Part shown: positions 1 through 10,716 of the stretch, one piece after another
Layout of the letters: every line of letters starts with the position of its first letter
How positions within the stretch are numbered: the first letter of the stretch is position 1
From: Streptomyces djakartensis
GTDB lineage: Bacteria > Actinomycetota > Actinomycetes > Streptomycetales > Streptomycetaceae
Reading direction: 5' to 3'
DNA: 64,000 nucleotides
NCBI RefSeq assembly: GCF_014651075.1
Contig: NZ_BMWE01000009.1
Coordinates: 62,001-126,000 of the forward strand
Notes under the pieces: generated by a model
Databases searched by the model: none
Told to the model about the DNA's origin: nothing
Seen by the model: the letters and a program-made list of their open reading frames with translations, nothing else
Position numbers and translations under genes: made by a program

Positions 1-1
1 G

Positions 2-340
2 CAGCGGCAGGCCGTCGCGATCTCCCGCTCGCTCATGGGCGCTCCCAAGGTCCTGCTGCTGGACGAGCCGACCGCCGCCCTGGGGGTGGAGCAGACCAGC
101 CATCTGCTCGACCTCATCGAGGAGGTGCGCGACCACGGTATGGCGATCATCCTCATCAGCCACAACATGGGCGACATCAAGGCCGTCGCCGACCGTGTCG
201 CGGTGCTGCGGCTGGGACGCAACAACGGGTTGTTCGACGTGAGCACCGTGACGCAGGAGCAGATCATCTCCGCCGTCACGGGGGCGGCGGACAACGCCGT
301 GGCGCATCGTGTGAAGGGCGACGAGGAGGCGTGGCCGTGA
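2..340 (+). CDS. Sugar ABC transporter ATP-binding protein (C-terminal part)
   Basis: This is the 3' end of an ABC ATPase gene that begins before the window. The visible part has the last residues of the ABC signature (QRQAVAISRS), a Walker B strand ending LLLDEPTAAL, and an H-loop histidine (LISH). Together with the downstream ribose/xylose-type permease it points to a carbohydrate importer, with this protein as the cytoplasmic motor. Normally such ATPases carry two ABC domains or one; only about 112 residues are visible, so that cannot be decided. Its stop overlaps the permease start by 4 bp (GTGA), so the two genes are translationally coupled. The substrate cannot be told from this fragment. 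Confidence 0.9.
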   Translation, partial: QRQAVAISRSLMGAPKVLLLDEPTAALGVEQTSHLLDLIEEVRDHGMAIILISHNMGDIKAVADRVAVLRLGRNNGLFDVSTVTQEQIISAVTGAADNAVAHRVKGDEEAWP

Positions 341-1632
341 GCCGGGAGAGGCCGCACCGGGACGGCGGACCGGCCGGGGCGGATGGCGCCGGGCCGGTCA
401 CTGCGGACAGCCGGCCGCGCCCCCGCGGCTGGTCCGGCAACCTGCGCGACTACGCCCTGGAGGTCCGCGGCAGCGTCCGGGACGGCGAGCGGGGCCCGCT
501 CCTGGTGATCGCGGGGCTGATCGTGATCTGGATCGTGTTCCAGGCACTGGACGACAAGTTCCTCTCGCCCCGCAACCTGTCCAACCTCAGTGTGGAGATC
601 GTCGGCACCGGCCTGGTCGCCGTCGGCATCGTGTTCGTGCTGCTGATCCGCGAGATCGATCTGTCGGTCGGTTCCGTCAGCGGCCTGGCCGGGGCCGCGT
701 TCGCCGTACTGAACGTGAACCAGGGGGTGCCGGAGTGGCTCGCGGTGATCGTGGCGGTGGCCGTCGGCATGGCCGTGGGCGCCTTCCACGGGTTCTTCTT
801 CGCCTGGCTCGGCGTGCCCGCGTTCGTCGTGACACTGGCGGGGCTGCTGATCTGGAACGGCCTGACGCTCTACCTGCTGGGCGCGAGCGGCACGATCAAC
901 ATCGACGAGGAAGGCCTGGTCGCCTCCCTCACCAGCCGGCACTTCGGCGACGACCTGGCGGCGTACGCGGTGGCGGCGCTGGGCACCGCCGGGTACTTCC
1001 TGGCCGCCCACCGCAAGCGCAGCCGCCACCGCGCCGCCGGGATGCCCTACCGGCAGACGCCCGAGATCTGGGTGCGCACCGGTGTCCTCGCGGCGGTCTC
1101 CTTCACCGCCGCCTACACCCTCAACCGGTTCCAGGGGCTGCCGTTCGCCCTGCTGATCTTCCTGACGGTCCTCGTCGTCTCGGACTACGTGCTGCGCCGC
1201 ACCCGCTACGGGCGGCGTGTGTACGCGCTCGGCGGCGGGGTCGAGGCGGCGCGGCGCGCCGGTATCGGCGTGGAGCGGGTGCGGGTCGCGATGTTCATGG
1301 TGTCGGGGACGCTGGCCGCCTTCGGTGGGCTGTTCGTGGCCTCGGGTCTCACCTCGGCGAGCCCCACGACGGCCCGTGCCGCCGGCTCCGGGATGCTGCT
1401 GATCAACGCGATCGCGGCGGCCGTCATCGGCGGTACGAGCCTGTTCGGCGGACGCGGCTCGCCCTGGTCCGTGCTGCTCGGCGTGCTGGTGATCCAGTCG
1501 ATCGCCTCGGGCATGGGGCTGCTCGGGGTGGAGGACGCCGTGCAGTTCATGATCACGGGAGGAGTACTGCTGGCCGCCGTCGCGGCCGACGCGCTCACCA
1601 GACGCACGGAGGCCCGGAGAGGCCGTCCGTAA
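337..1632 (+). CDS. Sugar ABC transporter permease, XylH/RbsC type
   Basis: This is an integral membrane permease of the ribose/xylose (BPD_transp_2) family, about 431 residues with many hydrophobic segments after a roughly 45-residue hydrophilic N-terminus. The family motif region EIDLSVGSVSGLAG and the C-terminal GGTSLFGGRGSPW loop are both present. A GTG at 331 is also in frame. AGGAGG at 324-329 lies only 1 nt before that codon but 7 nt before the GTG at 337, so 337 is the better start and gives a 4-bp overlap with the ATPase gene. The matching periplasmic-type binding protein is not in the window and probably lies upstream. Xylose is a guess from length and layout; other pentoses are possible. 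Confidence 0.88.
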   Translation: MSRERPHRDGGPAGADGAGPVTADSRPRPRGWSGNLRDYALEVRGSVRDGERGPLLVIAGLIVIWIVFQALDDKFLSPRNLSNLSVEIVGTGLVAVGIVFVLLIREIDLSVGSVSGLAGAAFAVLNVNQGVPEWLAVIVAVAVGMAVGAFHGFFFAWLGVPAFVVTLAGLLIWNGLTLYLLGASGTINIDEEGLVASLTSRHFGDDLAAYAVAALGTAGYFLAAHRKRSRHRAAGMPYRQTPEIWVRTGVLAAVSFTAAYTLNRFQGLPFALLIFLTVLVVSDYVLRRTRYGRRVYALGGGVEAARRAGIGVERVRVAMFMVSGTLAAFGGLFVASGLTSASPTTARAAGSGMLLINAIAAAVIGGTSLFGGRGSPWSVLLGVLVIQSIASGMGLLGVEDAVQFMITGGVLLAAVAADALTRRTEARRGRP

Positions 1633-1743
1633 CACCCCTTACACCCGATAAACCTCTTTCCTTGTAAAATGTCTAGATGGGTGACGGGGGTGGGTAGGGG
1701 CCACGCGAGGGCCAAGGACCGACATCCTGTCCATCGGAGCGTC

Positions 1744-3099
1744 ATGAAACGTAGCCGCCTCGCCCGGCTGGCCGTTGCTGCCGCGGCCGTCACCGGCCTG
1801 ATCCTCTCGGGCTGCGCGGACGCGGACCCGCCGCCCGGCGGATCGAACGGCAGCATCAACGTACTCAGCGTCGGCAATCCACCGATGCAGAACCTGAAGA
1901 AGCTCACGAAGAAGTACTTCACCGCGGAGACCGGCATAGAGGTCAATTACACGCTGCTGCCGGAGAACGACGTCCGCAGGAGGATGGACCGCGAGTTCGC
2001 CCGCCAGGGCGGGCACTACGACGTGGCGAGCGTGAGCGCGTACGAGGTGCCGATCTACTCGGAGCGCGGTTGGCTCGCCCCGCTGGACTCCTACGTGAAG
2101 TCGGACGCGGACTTCGACCAGGGCGACATCTTCCCCAACCTCGTCGAATCCCTGACCGGGGCCGATGGCAGGATCTACGCCCAGCCGTTCTACGGGGAGG
2201 GCTCCTTCCTGGCGTACCGCAAGGACCTCTTCCGCAAGGAAGGGCTGTCCATGCCCGCGAACCCGACCTGGGAGCAGGTCGCCTCGCTCGCGAAGGAGAT
2301 CGACGGCACCGACGGCTCAAGCGGCATCTGCTTGCGCGGTCTGCCCGGATGGGGGCAGAACCTGACCCCGATCAACACCGTCGTGAACACCTTCGGCGGC
2401 GCCTGGTACGACATGGAGTGGAACGCCCGGCTCACCTCACCGGAGTTCCGCAAGGCGGTGCGGTTCTACGTCGATCTGATCCGCGAGCACGGTCAGGCCG
2501 ACGCTCACCGCATGGGCTTCCTGGAAGTCCTCGACGCCTTCGTGGCGGGCAGATGCGCCATGTGGTACGACGCCACCGTCCTGGCATCGTCGGTCGAGGC
2601 CGACGGCTCGGCGGTCAAGGGCAAGGTCGGCTACGTCCCGGCGCCGCATGACAGGACGGAGAAGGCCGGCTGGCTGTGGACCTGGGCCTGGGGCATCCAG
2701 GAGGCCAGCGAGAACAAGGACGCCGCCTGGAAGTTCATCTCCTGGGCCTCCTCGAAGGAGTACCAGGAGCAGGTCGCAGGGGAACTCGGCTGGACGTCGG
2801 CGCCCGCCGGGAACCGCAAGTCGCTGTACACCAACCCCGAGTACCAGCAGGCGGCCGAAGCCTGGTACCGGCAGGAGTACAAGGCGGCGACGGACTCCGC
2901 CGACCCGAGGAACCCGGGCGTCGGTCCCCGCCCCTACCCCGGCATCGGCTTCGTGGGCATCCCCGAGTTCGCCGTGCTCGGTACCGCGGTGTCCGAGCAG
3001 ATCGCCGCGGCCATCGCGGGGCGGCAGTCGGTGGACGCGGCTCTGGAGAAGTCGCAGGACATCGCCCAGGCCGCGGTGGCGAAGTACCGCGGCGAGTGA
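1744..3099 (+). CDS. Extracellular solute-binding lipoprotein, family 1
   Basis: This 451-residue protein has a lipoprotein signal: basic n-region MKRSRLAR, hydrophobic core, and lipobox LSGC with the cysteine near residue 23. The mature part has the two-lobe family-1 sugar-binding pattern (NVLSVGNPPMQ, then YAQPFYGEGSFLAYRKDLF, and a late GIGFVGIPEF segment). It would bind a sugar or polyol outside the membrane for an ABC importer. The frame is open 75 bp further upstream, but the signal peptide and the GGAG at 1736-1739 fix the ATG at 1744. Although it follows the permease gene by 111 bp, its fold class (family 1) is not the one that serves RbsC/XylH permeases, so it is probably an orphan receptor using a transporter elsewhere. 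Confidence 0.85.
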   Translation: MKRSRLARLAVAAAAVTGLILSGCADADPPPGGSNGSINVLSVGNPPMQNLKKLTKKYFTAETGIEVNYTLLPENDVRRRMDREFARQGGHYDVASVSAYEVPIYSERGWLAPLDSYVKSDADFDQGDIFPNLVESLTGADGRIYAQPFYGEGSFLAYRKDLFRKEGLSMPANPTWEQVASLAKEIDGTDGSSGICLRGLPGWGQNLTPINTVVNTFGGAWYDMEWNARLTSPEFRKAVRFYVDLIREHGQADAHRMGFLEVLDAFVAGRCAMWYDATVLASSVEADGSAVKGKVGYVPAPHDRTEKAGWLWTWAWGIQEASENKDAAWKFISWASSKEYQEQVAGELGWTSAPAGNRKSLYTNPEYQQAAEAWYRQEYKAATDSADPRNPGVGPRPYPGIGFVGIPEFAVLGTAVSEQIAAAIAGRQSVDAALEKSQDIAQAAVAKYRGE

Positions 3100-3162
3100 G
3101 CCGGCGCCGGCCGGGCGGGCCGGCGCGGGCCCGGGAAACAGCGCGGCCCCGGGAAACGGCGC

Positions 3163-3196
3163 GGGCCGCGCCCCCGGTCACCCGGGAGCGCGGCCC
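3163..3196. terminator. Bidirectional hairpin between convergent genes
   Basis: GGGCCGCGC at 3163-3171 pairs with GCGCGGCCC at 3188-3196, and CCCGG pairs with CCGGG inside it across one C/A mismatch, leaving a TCAC loop. It sits between the convergent binding-protein gene and acnA, where a shared terminator is expected. There is no U-tract, which is usual in Streptomyces. Confidence 0.55.
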
Positions 3197-3228
3197 TCGA
3201 TCCGCCGTGAGGCGCCTCGCCGGTCCGC

Positions 3229-6027
<2,799 letters not shown>

Positions 6028-6095
6028 GACAGTCTCCTTCATTGATGTGCGCGTACCACCACGATCCTGCCGCCACGGCATCTCGGCCGATCCGC

Positions 6096-6114
6096 TAAGG
6101 TAAGACTAAGTTAG
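6096..6114. promoter_or_regulatory. Iron-box-like site upstream of acnA
   Basis: TAAGGTAAGACTAAGTTAG matches the DmdR/IdeR iron-box consensus TTAGGTTAGGCTAACCTAA at 13 of 19 positions by hand count. It lies 69-87 bp before the chosen acnA start. A further GGTAA-CCC-TTACC inverted repeat follows at 6114-6126. An iron-responsive regulator acting on the iron-sulfur enzyme aconitase is biologically reasonable, but the right half of the box is weak. Confidence 0.4.
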
Positions 6115-6158
6115 GTAACCCTTACCGGTGCGTGGCGGCTGCGGTGCTCTTCGGCAGA

Positions 6159-6176
6159 TATCTCGATGTCGAGATA
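6159..6176. promoter_or_regulatory. 18-bp perfect palindrome, probable MarR-family operator
   Basis: TATCTCGA-TG-TCGAGATA is a perfect inverted repeat about 130-150 bp upstream of acnA, in a stretch with no gene. Its size and form fit a MarR-family operator. In S. coelicolor the MarR protein TamR, which responds to aconitate-type ligands, is known to control aconitase (sacA), so this is the likely reader. That link is inference from the family and the target gene. Confidence 0.5.
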
Positions 6177-6284
6177 ACTCTAGTACACCCGGGCCGGTTG
6201 GTCATGCCCCGGCGTCCGCTGTCCGCTGTCCGCTGTCATCCAAGGCGGAAGTCCGACGCACTCCTCACACCCTCAATCCAGGCG

Positions 6285-7031
6285 TCAGTCCTGCTCAGGG
6301 AAACGGCTCGCCAGGAACTGCTCGAACGTGACCTTGCCCACGGCCCGCTCCGGCGCCAGATGCCCGCCCGCGCGGAACCCGTGGTAGGTCTTGCCGGCCA
6401 GGGGCACGTTCAGCAGGGGACGGCGCCGTCCGCTCGCGCGCAGATAGGCCTGAGCCACCTCCGGAAACGTACGGACCTCGGGGCCGCCCATGTCCGGCAC
6501 CCGGCCCCTGGGCTCCCCGGTGGCGATCTCGGCCAGCCGGGCAGCGACCTCCGCCACCTCGACCGGCTGGCCGGCGACTCCCGCCGGGAGCAGCATGACC
6601 GGCAGCTTCGCCGAGCCCCGCAGGAACCGCAGCATCAGGTCGTGGAACTGCGTCGTCCGCAGCACGCTCCAGCCGAGCCCCGACTCCTCGATGAGCCGTT
6701 CGACGGCGAGCTTGGTTCGGTAGTAGCCGAGCGGCACCCGGTCGACGCCGACGATCGAGATGTACACCAGATGCGGCACCCCGGCCCGGCGGGCCGCCTC
6801 GATCAGATTGAGGGCCGCCCGCTCGTCACCGCCACGCGGCGACGTCGCACAGTGCACGATCGTGTCCACGCCCGCGACAGCCGCGGCCAAGCCTGTGCCC
6901 TCACGAAGGTCCACGGCGTACGGCTGGGAGTGCCGGCTCAGCACTCGCACCTCGTGCCCGTCCGCGCGCAGCCGCTCGGTGAGGAGCCCGCCGAGCGTTC
7001 CGGTGCCGCCAGTCACCAGGATCGTGGTCAT
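6285..7031 (-). CDS. NAD(P)-binding NmrA/SDR-like oxidoreductase
   Basis: This 248-residue atypical short-chain dehydrogenase starts MTTILVTGGTGTLGG, giving the N-terminal Rossmann glycine motif. It continues with VDTIVHCATSPRGGD and YYRTKLAVERLIEESG, where the YxxxK-like pair is recognisable. The family includes NmrA-type redox sensors and NAD(P)-dependent reductases. The frame is open for 48 bp more upstream, but only the ATG at 7031 gives a proper Rossmann N-terminus. It is co-directional with the ECF41 sigma gene just upstream and is the kind of partner (an oxidoreductase or epimerase) that ECF41 factors usually control. An ECF41-like -35 element lies between them. Substrate unknown. Confidence 0.85.
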   Translation of the reverse strand: MTTILVTGGTGTLGGLLTERLRADGHEVRVLSRHSQPYAVDLREGTGLAAAVAGVDTIVHCATSPRGGDERAALNLIEAARRAGVPHLVYISIVGVDRVPLGYYRTKLAVERLIEESGLGWSVLRTTQFHDLMLRFLRGSAKLPVMLLPAGVAGQPVEVAEVAARLAEIATGEPRGRVPDMGGPEVRTFPEVAQAYLRASGRRRPLLNVPLAGKTYHGFRAGGHLAPERAVGKVTFEQFLASRFPEQD

Positions 7032-7096
7032 CGCAGTTGCCGTCCCTTCGGTGGGCGTGCGCTCCCCGGTGGAGCGCACGTCATCCGCTGGGAACC

Positions 7097-7119
7097 GACG
7101 ACCGCCCGCAGATGTGACA
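7097..7119 (-). promoter_or_regulatory. Candidate ECF41 promoter elements
   Basis: On the minus strand TGTCACA (7119-7113) is the known ECF41 -35 motif and CGTC (7100-7097) is the -10 motif. They lie between the sigma gene and its partner gene and point at the partner. The spacer is only 12 nt, shorter than the roughly 16 nt expected, so the -10 assignment is doubtful while the -35 is convincing. Confidence 0.4.
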
Positions 7120-7148
7120 GCTCCCCGGTGATCCCACTCCCCCGCGGG

Positions 7149-8051
7149 TCACGCCCCGGGAGACATCGCGGCGAACTGCCGGCCCGCGAACACGAGTTTG
7201 CCCGGGTTCACGACGACCTGCACCTGGACGATGCCGCTGTCGCGCAATTCGAAGGACGCGACGGCGACGAGCCGCCGCGCCGCGTGCGCCACCAACGCCG
7301 GCGCGCCGTTGACCTCGGCGACGGTGAGGTCCAGGCCGCTCGCGAACCGTTGCACGCCGCCCAGGAAGCGCATGACCTTTTCCCGGCCGACGATGGGACG
7401 CAGGGCCGCGCTGACCTTGCCGCCGCCGTCGCTCCACCAGATGGCGTCATCGGCGAGCAGTCGCTCCAGTCCGGCCAGGTCTCCCTCACGAGCCGCCGCC
7501 ACGAAGGACTCGACGAGCGCGCGCTGCCGCCCGGGCGTGGGCTCGAAGCGGGTGCGCTCCGCCGCTACGTGCCGCACCGCCCTGCGGTACAGCTGGCGGC
7601 AGTTGGCCTCACCGAGATCGAGCACTTCGGCGATGTCCCGGTGGCTGTAGGCGAACGCCTCACGCAGGACGTAGACCGCGCGCTCGGTCGGCGTCAGCCG
7701 CTCCAGCAGCATGAGCAGGGCTGTCGACACGGCGTCGCGCTGCTCCGCGGACTCCATCGGACCGAGCGTCCCGTCCTCGGTGAACACCGGCTCCGGCAGC
7801 CACGACCCCACATACCGCTCGCGCTGCACACGGGCCGAGGTGAGTCGGTTGAGGCAGAGGTTGGTGACGACCTTGGCGAGCCAGGCCCCAGGGTGTCCGA
7901 TCGCCGCACGGTCGGCGCCGCGCCAGCGCAGGTACGCCTCCTGGACGGTGTCCTCCGCGTCCTCGGCGGAACCAAGCAGTCGGTAGGCGAGGCCGAACAC
8001 ACGGGGGCGGTGCGAGGTGAACTCCTCGGCGGTGCCGGGCGCTTGCGTCAT
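7149..8051 (-). CDS. ECF41-family RNA polymerase sigma factor with SnoaL-like C-terminal domain
   Basis: This 300-residue protein has sigma-70 regions 2 (residues about 12-80, LLGSAEDAEDTVQEAYLRW) and 4 (about 115-170, TPTERAVYVLREAF). A fused C-terminal SnoaL-like domain of about 100 residues follows. Three ECF41 hallmarks are visible: YVGSWLPEP in the linker, WWSDGGGK, and NGAPA in the C-terminal domain. In this family no anti-sigma factor is encoded; the fused domain controls activity. The start ATG at 8051 matches family N-termini. Its likely target is the neighbouring NmrA-like gene downstream. The stimulus is unknown. Confidence 0.93.
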   Translation of the reverse strand: MTQAPGTAEEFTSHRPRVFGLAYRLLGSAEDAEDTVQEAYLRWRGADRAAIGHPGAWLAKVVTNLCLNRLTSARVQRERYVGSWLPEPVFTEDGTLGPMESAEQRDAVSTALLMLLERLTPTERAVYVLREAFAYSHRDIAEVLDLGEANCRQLYRRAVRHVAAERTRFEPTPGRQRALVESFVAAAREGDLAGLERLLADDAIWWSDGGGKVSAALRPIVGREKVMRFLGGVQRFASGLDLTVAEVNGAPALVAHAARRLVAVASFELRDSGIVQVQVVVNPGKLVFAGRQFAAMSPGA

Positions 8052-8192
8052 GCGCGCAGGATGTCAGAGACGCGGAACCGTGCGGCGCGGCCCCCTGGCC
8101 GGGACGCTGTCTGTCGATCGGGAGCGACAACGCCTCGTATCGGCGTCAGAAACAGCCTGGCCGGTGCTCGGCGGAGAGATCATCATGAGGGG

Positions 8193-8729
8193 ATGCCTGA
8201 GAACCGATCCTCTGCGGCACCGGCTGTGCTGCGGCTTCCCCAGTACACGAAGGCGGACCAGGAAGAGATCCTTGGCAACGGTGATGACCCCTTCGGTGTC
8301 GCCTCGACCGGTCTGACCTGGCTGCCGAAAGAAGAACACTTCGGCATCCGTCACGAAGGCCGGCTCGTGGCACACACTGGCCTGCTGCGACTGCCTGTCT
8401 CCATCGGCGGCACCAAGACAGAGGTGGTGGGCGTCGGCGGAGTGGCCGTCGCCCCCGGCATGCAAGGTCAGGGGCTGGCACGGCTCGTCGTCACAGCCGC
8501 CCTGGAGCACGCCCGCACGATGGGTCCTCAGCACGCGCTCCTCTTCTGCCGACCTCCCCTCGTGCCGCTCTACCAGCGCCTCGGATGGCACCCGCTCGAC
8601 AAGGACGTGATCGTCGAACAACCCGCAGGCCGCCTGGTGACCATGCCACTGCCGACCATGGTGACGCCCCTGCGCAACGGCGCCCGCTGGCCCTCAGGGC
8701 CAGTCCGACTGTTCTCGCTCCCCATGTGA
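8193..8729 (+). CDS. GNAT-family N-acetyltransferase
   Basis: This 178-residue protein transfers an acetyl group from acetyl-CoA to an unknown amine. The acetyl-CoA binding motif appears as VGGVAVAPGMQGQGLARLVV (about residues 90-110), followed by the typical LFCRPPLVPLYQRLGWHPL segment. The frame stays open far upstream, antisense to the sigma gene, so that stretch is rejected. ATG 8193 is chosen because the domain begins soon after. The AGGGG directly before it is too close to be an ideal ribosome site, so a start a few codons away is possible. It is divergent from the ECF41 gene. Confidence 0.82.
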   Translation: MPENRSSAAPAVLRLPQYTKADQEEILGNGDDPFGVASTGLTWLPKEEHFGIRHEGRLVAHTGLLRLPVSIGGTKTEVVGVGGVAVAPGMQGQGLARLVVTAALEHARTMGPQHALLFCRPPLVPLYQRLGWHPLDKDVIVEQPAGRLVTMPLPTMVTPLRNGARWPSGPVRLFSLPM

Positions 8730-8829
8730 CGGACCCTCACTGAGGCCACAGTCCGCCATGCGGTCATGCACACCTCTCTCCGGGGTATCCGAACCAGGTA
8801 TCCACCCGACGAACGGAGAGGAGACAGGC

Positions 8830-9030
8830 ATGCCGCTCACGTTCCGCAAGAGTTTCCGGATCCTTCCCGGGGTGCGCCTGAACATCAACAAGCGCTCCTG
8901 GTCCATCACCACCGGCGGCGGAAAGAACGGCCCCCGGTACACCCGCAGCAGCACGGGACGTCGTACGACATCGATGGATTTGCCCGGACCTTTCGGATGG
9001 CGGCGTACACATACCGACAAGCGACACTGA
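8830..9030 (+). CDS. DUF4236 domain protein
   Basis: A 66-residue basic protein beginning MPLTFRKSFRILPGVRLNI, followed by a Lys/Ser/Trp stretch and SSTGRRTTS. This is the DUF4236 pattern (FRKSF-x-PGVR-x-N). DUF4236 is a short, Gly-rich domain of unknown function found alone or at the N-terminus of membrane proteins; here it stands alone. GGAGAGGAG lies about 8 nt before the ATG. No partner gene is evident. Confidence 0.8.
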   Translation: MPLTFRKSFRILPGVRLNINKRSWSITTGGGKNGPRYTRSSTGRRTTSMDLPGPFGWRRTHTDKRH

Positions 9031-9085
9031 GGCCACCGGGACGGATTGACCGCCCGTCACCCGAACGAACCTCCCATCGTGCGTC

Positions 9086-9101
9086 ATCTCATATCTGAGA
9101 T
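9086..9101. promoter_or_regulatory. Inverted repeat just before the HTH-MurA start
   Basis: ATCTCA-TATC-TGAGAT is a perfect inverted repeat ending 12 bp before the ATG at 9114. Since the downstream gene encodes its own HTH domain, this is a natural autoregulatory operator candidate. Its right half shares GAGATAAC with the palindrome upstream of acnA. Confidence 0.4.
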
Positions 9102-9113
9102 AACCTCAACCCC

Positions 9114-10643
9114 ATGGGAGACGACTACCTCGTACGTATCGGCAGGCTCATCCGTGACGCCCGGCAGCACCGGGGCTGGACCCAGTCGCAGCTGGCCGAG
9201 GCGCTCGGCACCAGCCAGAGCGCCGTCAACCGGATCGAGCGCGGCAACCAGAACATCAGCCTTGAGATGATCGCGCGCATCGGTGAGGCCCTCGACAGCG
9301 AGATCGTGTCGCTCGGCTACGCCGGTCCGATGCATCTTCGGGTGGTCGGCGGGCGCCGGCTGTCCGGCGCCATCGACGTGAAGACGAGCAAGAACGCGTG
9401 CGTGGCGCTGCTGTGCGCCTCACTGCTGAACCGGGGGCGCACGGTGCTGCGCCGCGTCGCGCGCATCGAGGAGGTGTACCGCCTCCTGGAGGTGCTGGGC
9501 TCCATCGGCGTGCGCACCCGCTGGATCAACGACGGCGTCGACCTGGAGGTCGTGCCGTCCGCCGAACTCGACCTGGCGGCGATCGACGCGGACGCGGCAC
9601 GCCGCACCCGCTCGATCATCATGTTCCTCGGTCCGCTGCTGCACCGCATGGACCGCTTCAAGCTGCCGTACGCCGGCGGCTGCGACCTCGGGACGCGCAC
9701 GGTCGAGCCGCACATGATCGCGCTGCGCCGCTTCGGTCTCGACATCGCGGCGACCGAGGGCCAGTACCACGCCGTGGTGGACCGCTCGGTCCGCCCCGAC
9801 CGTCCGATCGTGCTGACCGAGCGCGGCGACACGGTGACCGAGAACGCGCTGCTCGCCGCCGCCCGGCACGACGGCATCACGGTCATCCGCAATGCCTCCT
9901 CCAACTACATGGTCCAGGACCTGTGCTTCTTCCTGGAGGCCCTGGGCATCAAGGTCGACGGCATCGGCACCACCACGCTCACCGTGCACGGCGTGCCGGA
10001 CATCGACGTCGACGTGGACTACTCCCCCTCCGAGGACCCGGTCGAGGCGATGAGCCTGGTGGCGGCCGCCGTCGTGACCGAGTCGGAACTGACGGTGCGC
10101 CGGGTCCCGATCGAGTTCCTGGAGATCGAGCTGGCCGTGCTGGAGGAGATGGGCCTCGACCACGACCGCACCCCCGAGTACTTCGCCGACAACGGCCGCA
10201 CCCGGCTGGTGGACCTCACCGTCCGGCCCTCCAAGCTGCAGGCGCCGATCGACAAGATCCACCCCATGCCGTTCCCCGGCCTGAACATCGACAACGTCCC
10301 GTTCTTCGCGGCCATCGCGGCGGAGGCCCAGGGCAAGACCCTCATCCACGACTGGGTCTACGACAACCGCGCCATCTACCTGACCGACCTGAACCGCCTC
10401 GGCGGCCGGCTCCAGTTGCTGGACCCCCACCGCGTCCTGGTCGAGGGCCCGACCCGCTGGCGCGCCGCGGAGATGATGTGCCCGCCCGCCCTGCGCCCCG
10501 CGGTGGTCGTCCTGCTGGCGATGATGGCGGCGGAGGGCACGTCGGTGCTGCGCAACGTGTATGTCATCAACCGGGGTTACGAGGACCTGGCGGAGCGGCT
10601 GAACTCGGTGGGAGCGCAGATCGAGACGTTCCGGGACATCTAG
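9114..10643 (+). CDS. murA: UDP-N-acetylglucosamine 1-carboxyvinyltransferase fused to an N-terminal XRE-type HTH
   Basis: This 509-residue protein has two parts. Residues about 8-62 form an XRE helix-turn-helix (GWTQSQLAEALGTSQSAVNRI). Residues about 72-509 form a full EPSP-synthase-like MurA fold, the first committed step of peptidoglycan synthesis, adding enolpyruvate to UDP-GlcNAc. The catalytic cysteine region is kept as GGCDLGTR (Cys190), and the SKN near residue 86 matches the substrate-binding Lys-Asn of MurA. Actinomycetes usually also have a plain MurA, so this is likely a second paralogue that may have a regulatory or specialised role. A palindrome lies 12 bp upstream, and a strong terminator follows. 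Confidence 0.92.
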   Translation: MGDDYLVRIGRLIRDARQHRGWTQSQLAEALGTSQSAVNRIERGNQNISLEMIARIGEALDSEIVSLGYAGPMHLRVVGGRRLSGAIDVKTSKNACVALLCASLLNRGRTVLRRVARIEEVYRLLEVLGSIGVRTRWINDGVDLEVVPSAELDLAAIDADAARRTRSIIMFLGPLLHRMDRFKLPYAGGCDLGTRTVEPHMIALRRFGLDIAATEGQYHAVVDRSVRPDRPIVLTERGDTVTENALLAAARHDGITVIRNASSNYMVQDLCFFLEALGIKVDGIGTTTLTVHGVPDIDVDVDYSPSEDPVEAMSLVAAAVVTESELTVRRVPIEFLEIELAVLEEMGLDHDRTPEYFADNGRTRLVDLTVRPSKLQAPIDKIHPMPFPGLNIDNVPFFAAIAAEAQGKTLIHDWVYDNRAIYLTDLNRLGGRLQLLDPHRVLVEGPTRWRAAEMMCPPALRPAVVVLLAMMAAEGTSVLRNVYVINRGYEDLAERLNSVGAQIETFRDI

Positions 10644-10651
10644 CGACATGA

Positions 10652-10686
10652 CGAAACCCCGCCAGGGACGACCTGGCGGGGTTTCG
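10652..10686. terminator. Strong bidirectional terminator after murA
   Basis: CGAAACCCCGCCAGG at 10652-10666 pairs perfectly over 15 bp with 10672-10686, with a GACGA loop. The stem ends in an AAA/TTT pair, so it can serve both murA and the convergent gene ending at 10717. Confidence 0.9.
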
Positions 10687-10716
10687 ACTTCATCGATCTG
10701 CCGAGTTCACTACTCC

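Noticed and set aside
1633..1743. A/T-rich TTGTAAAATG stretch as a catabolite operator
   Set aside because: It may be part of the lipoprotein gene promoter, but no symmetrical operator is visible.
6132..8192. N-terminal 687 codons of the frame leading into the acetyltransferase
   Set aside because: Lies antisense to the NmrA-like and ECF41 genes; composition is shadow-like.
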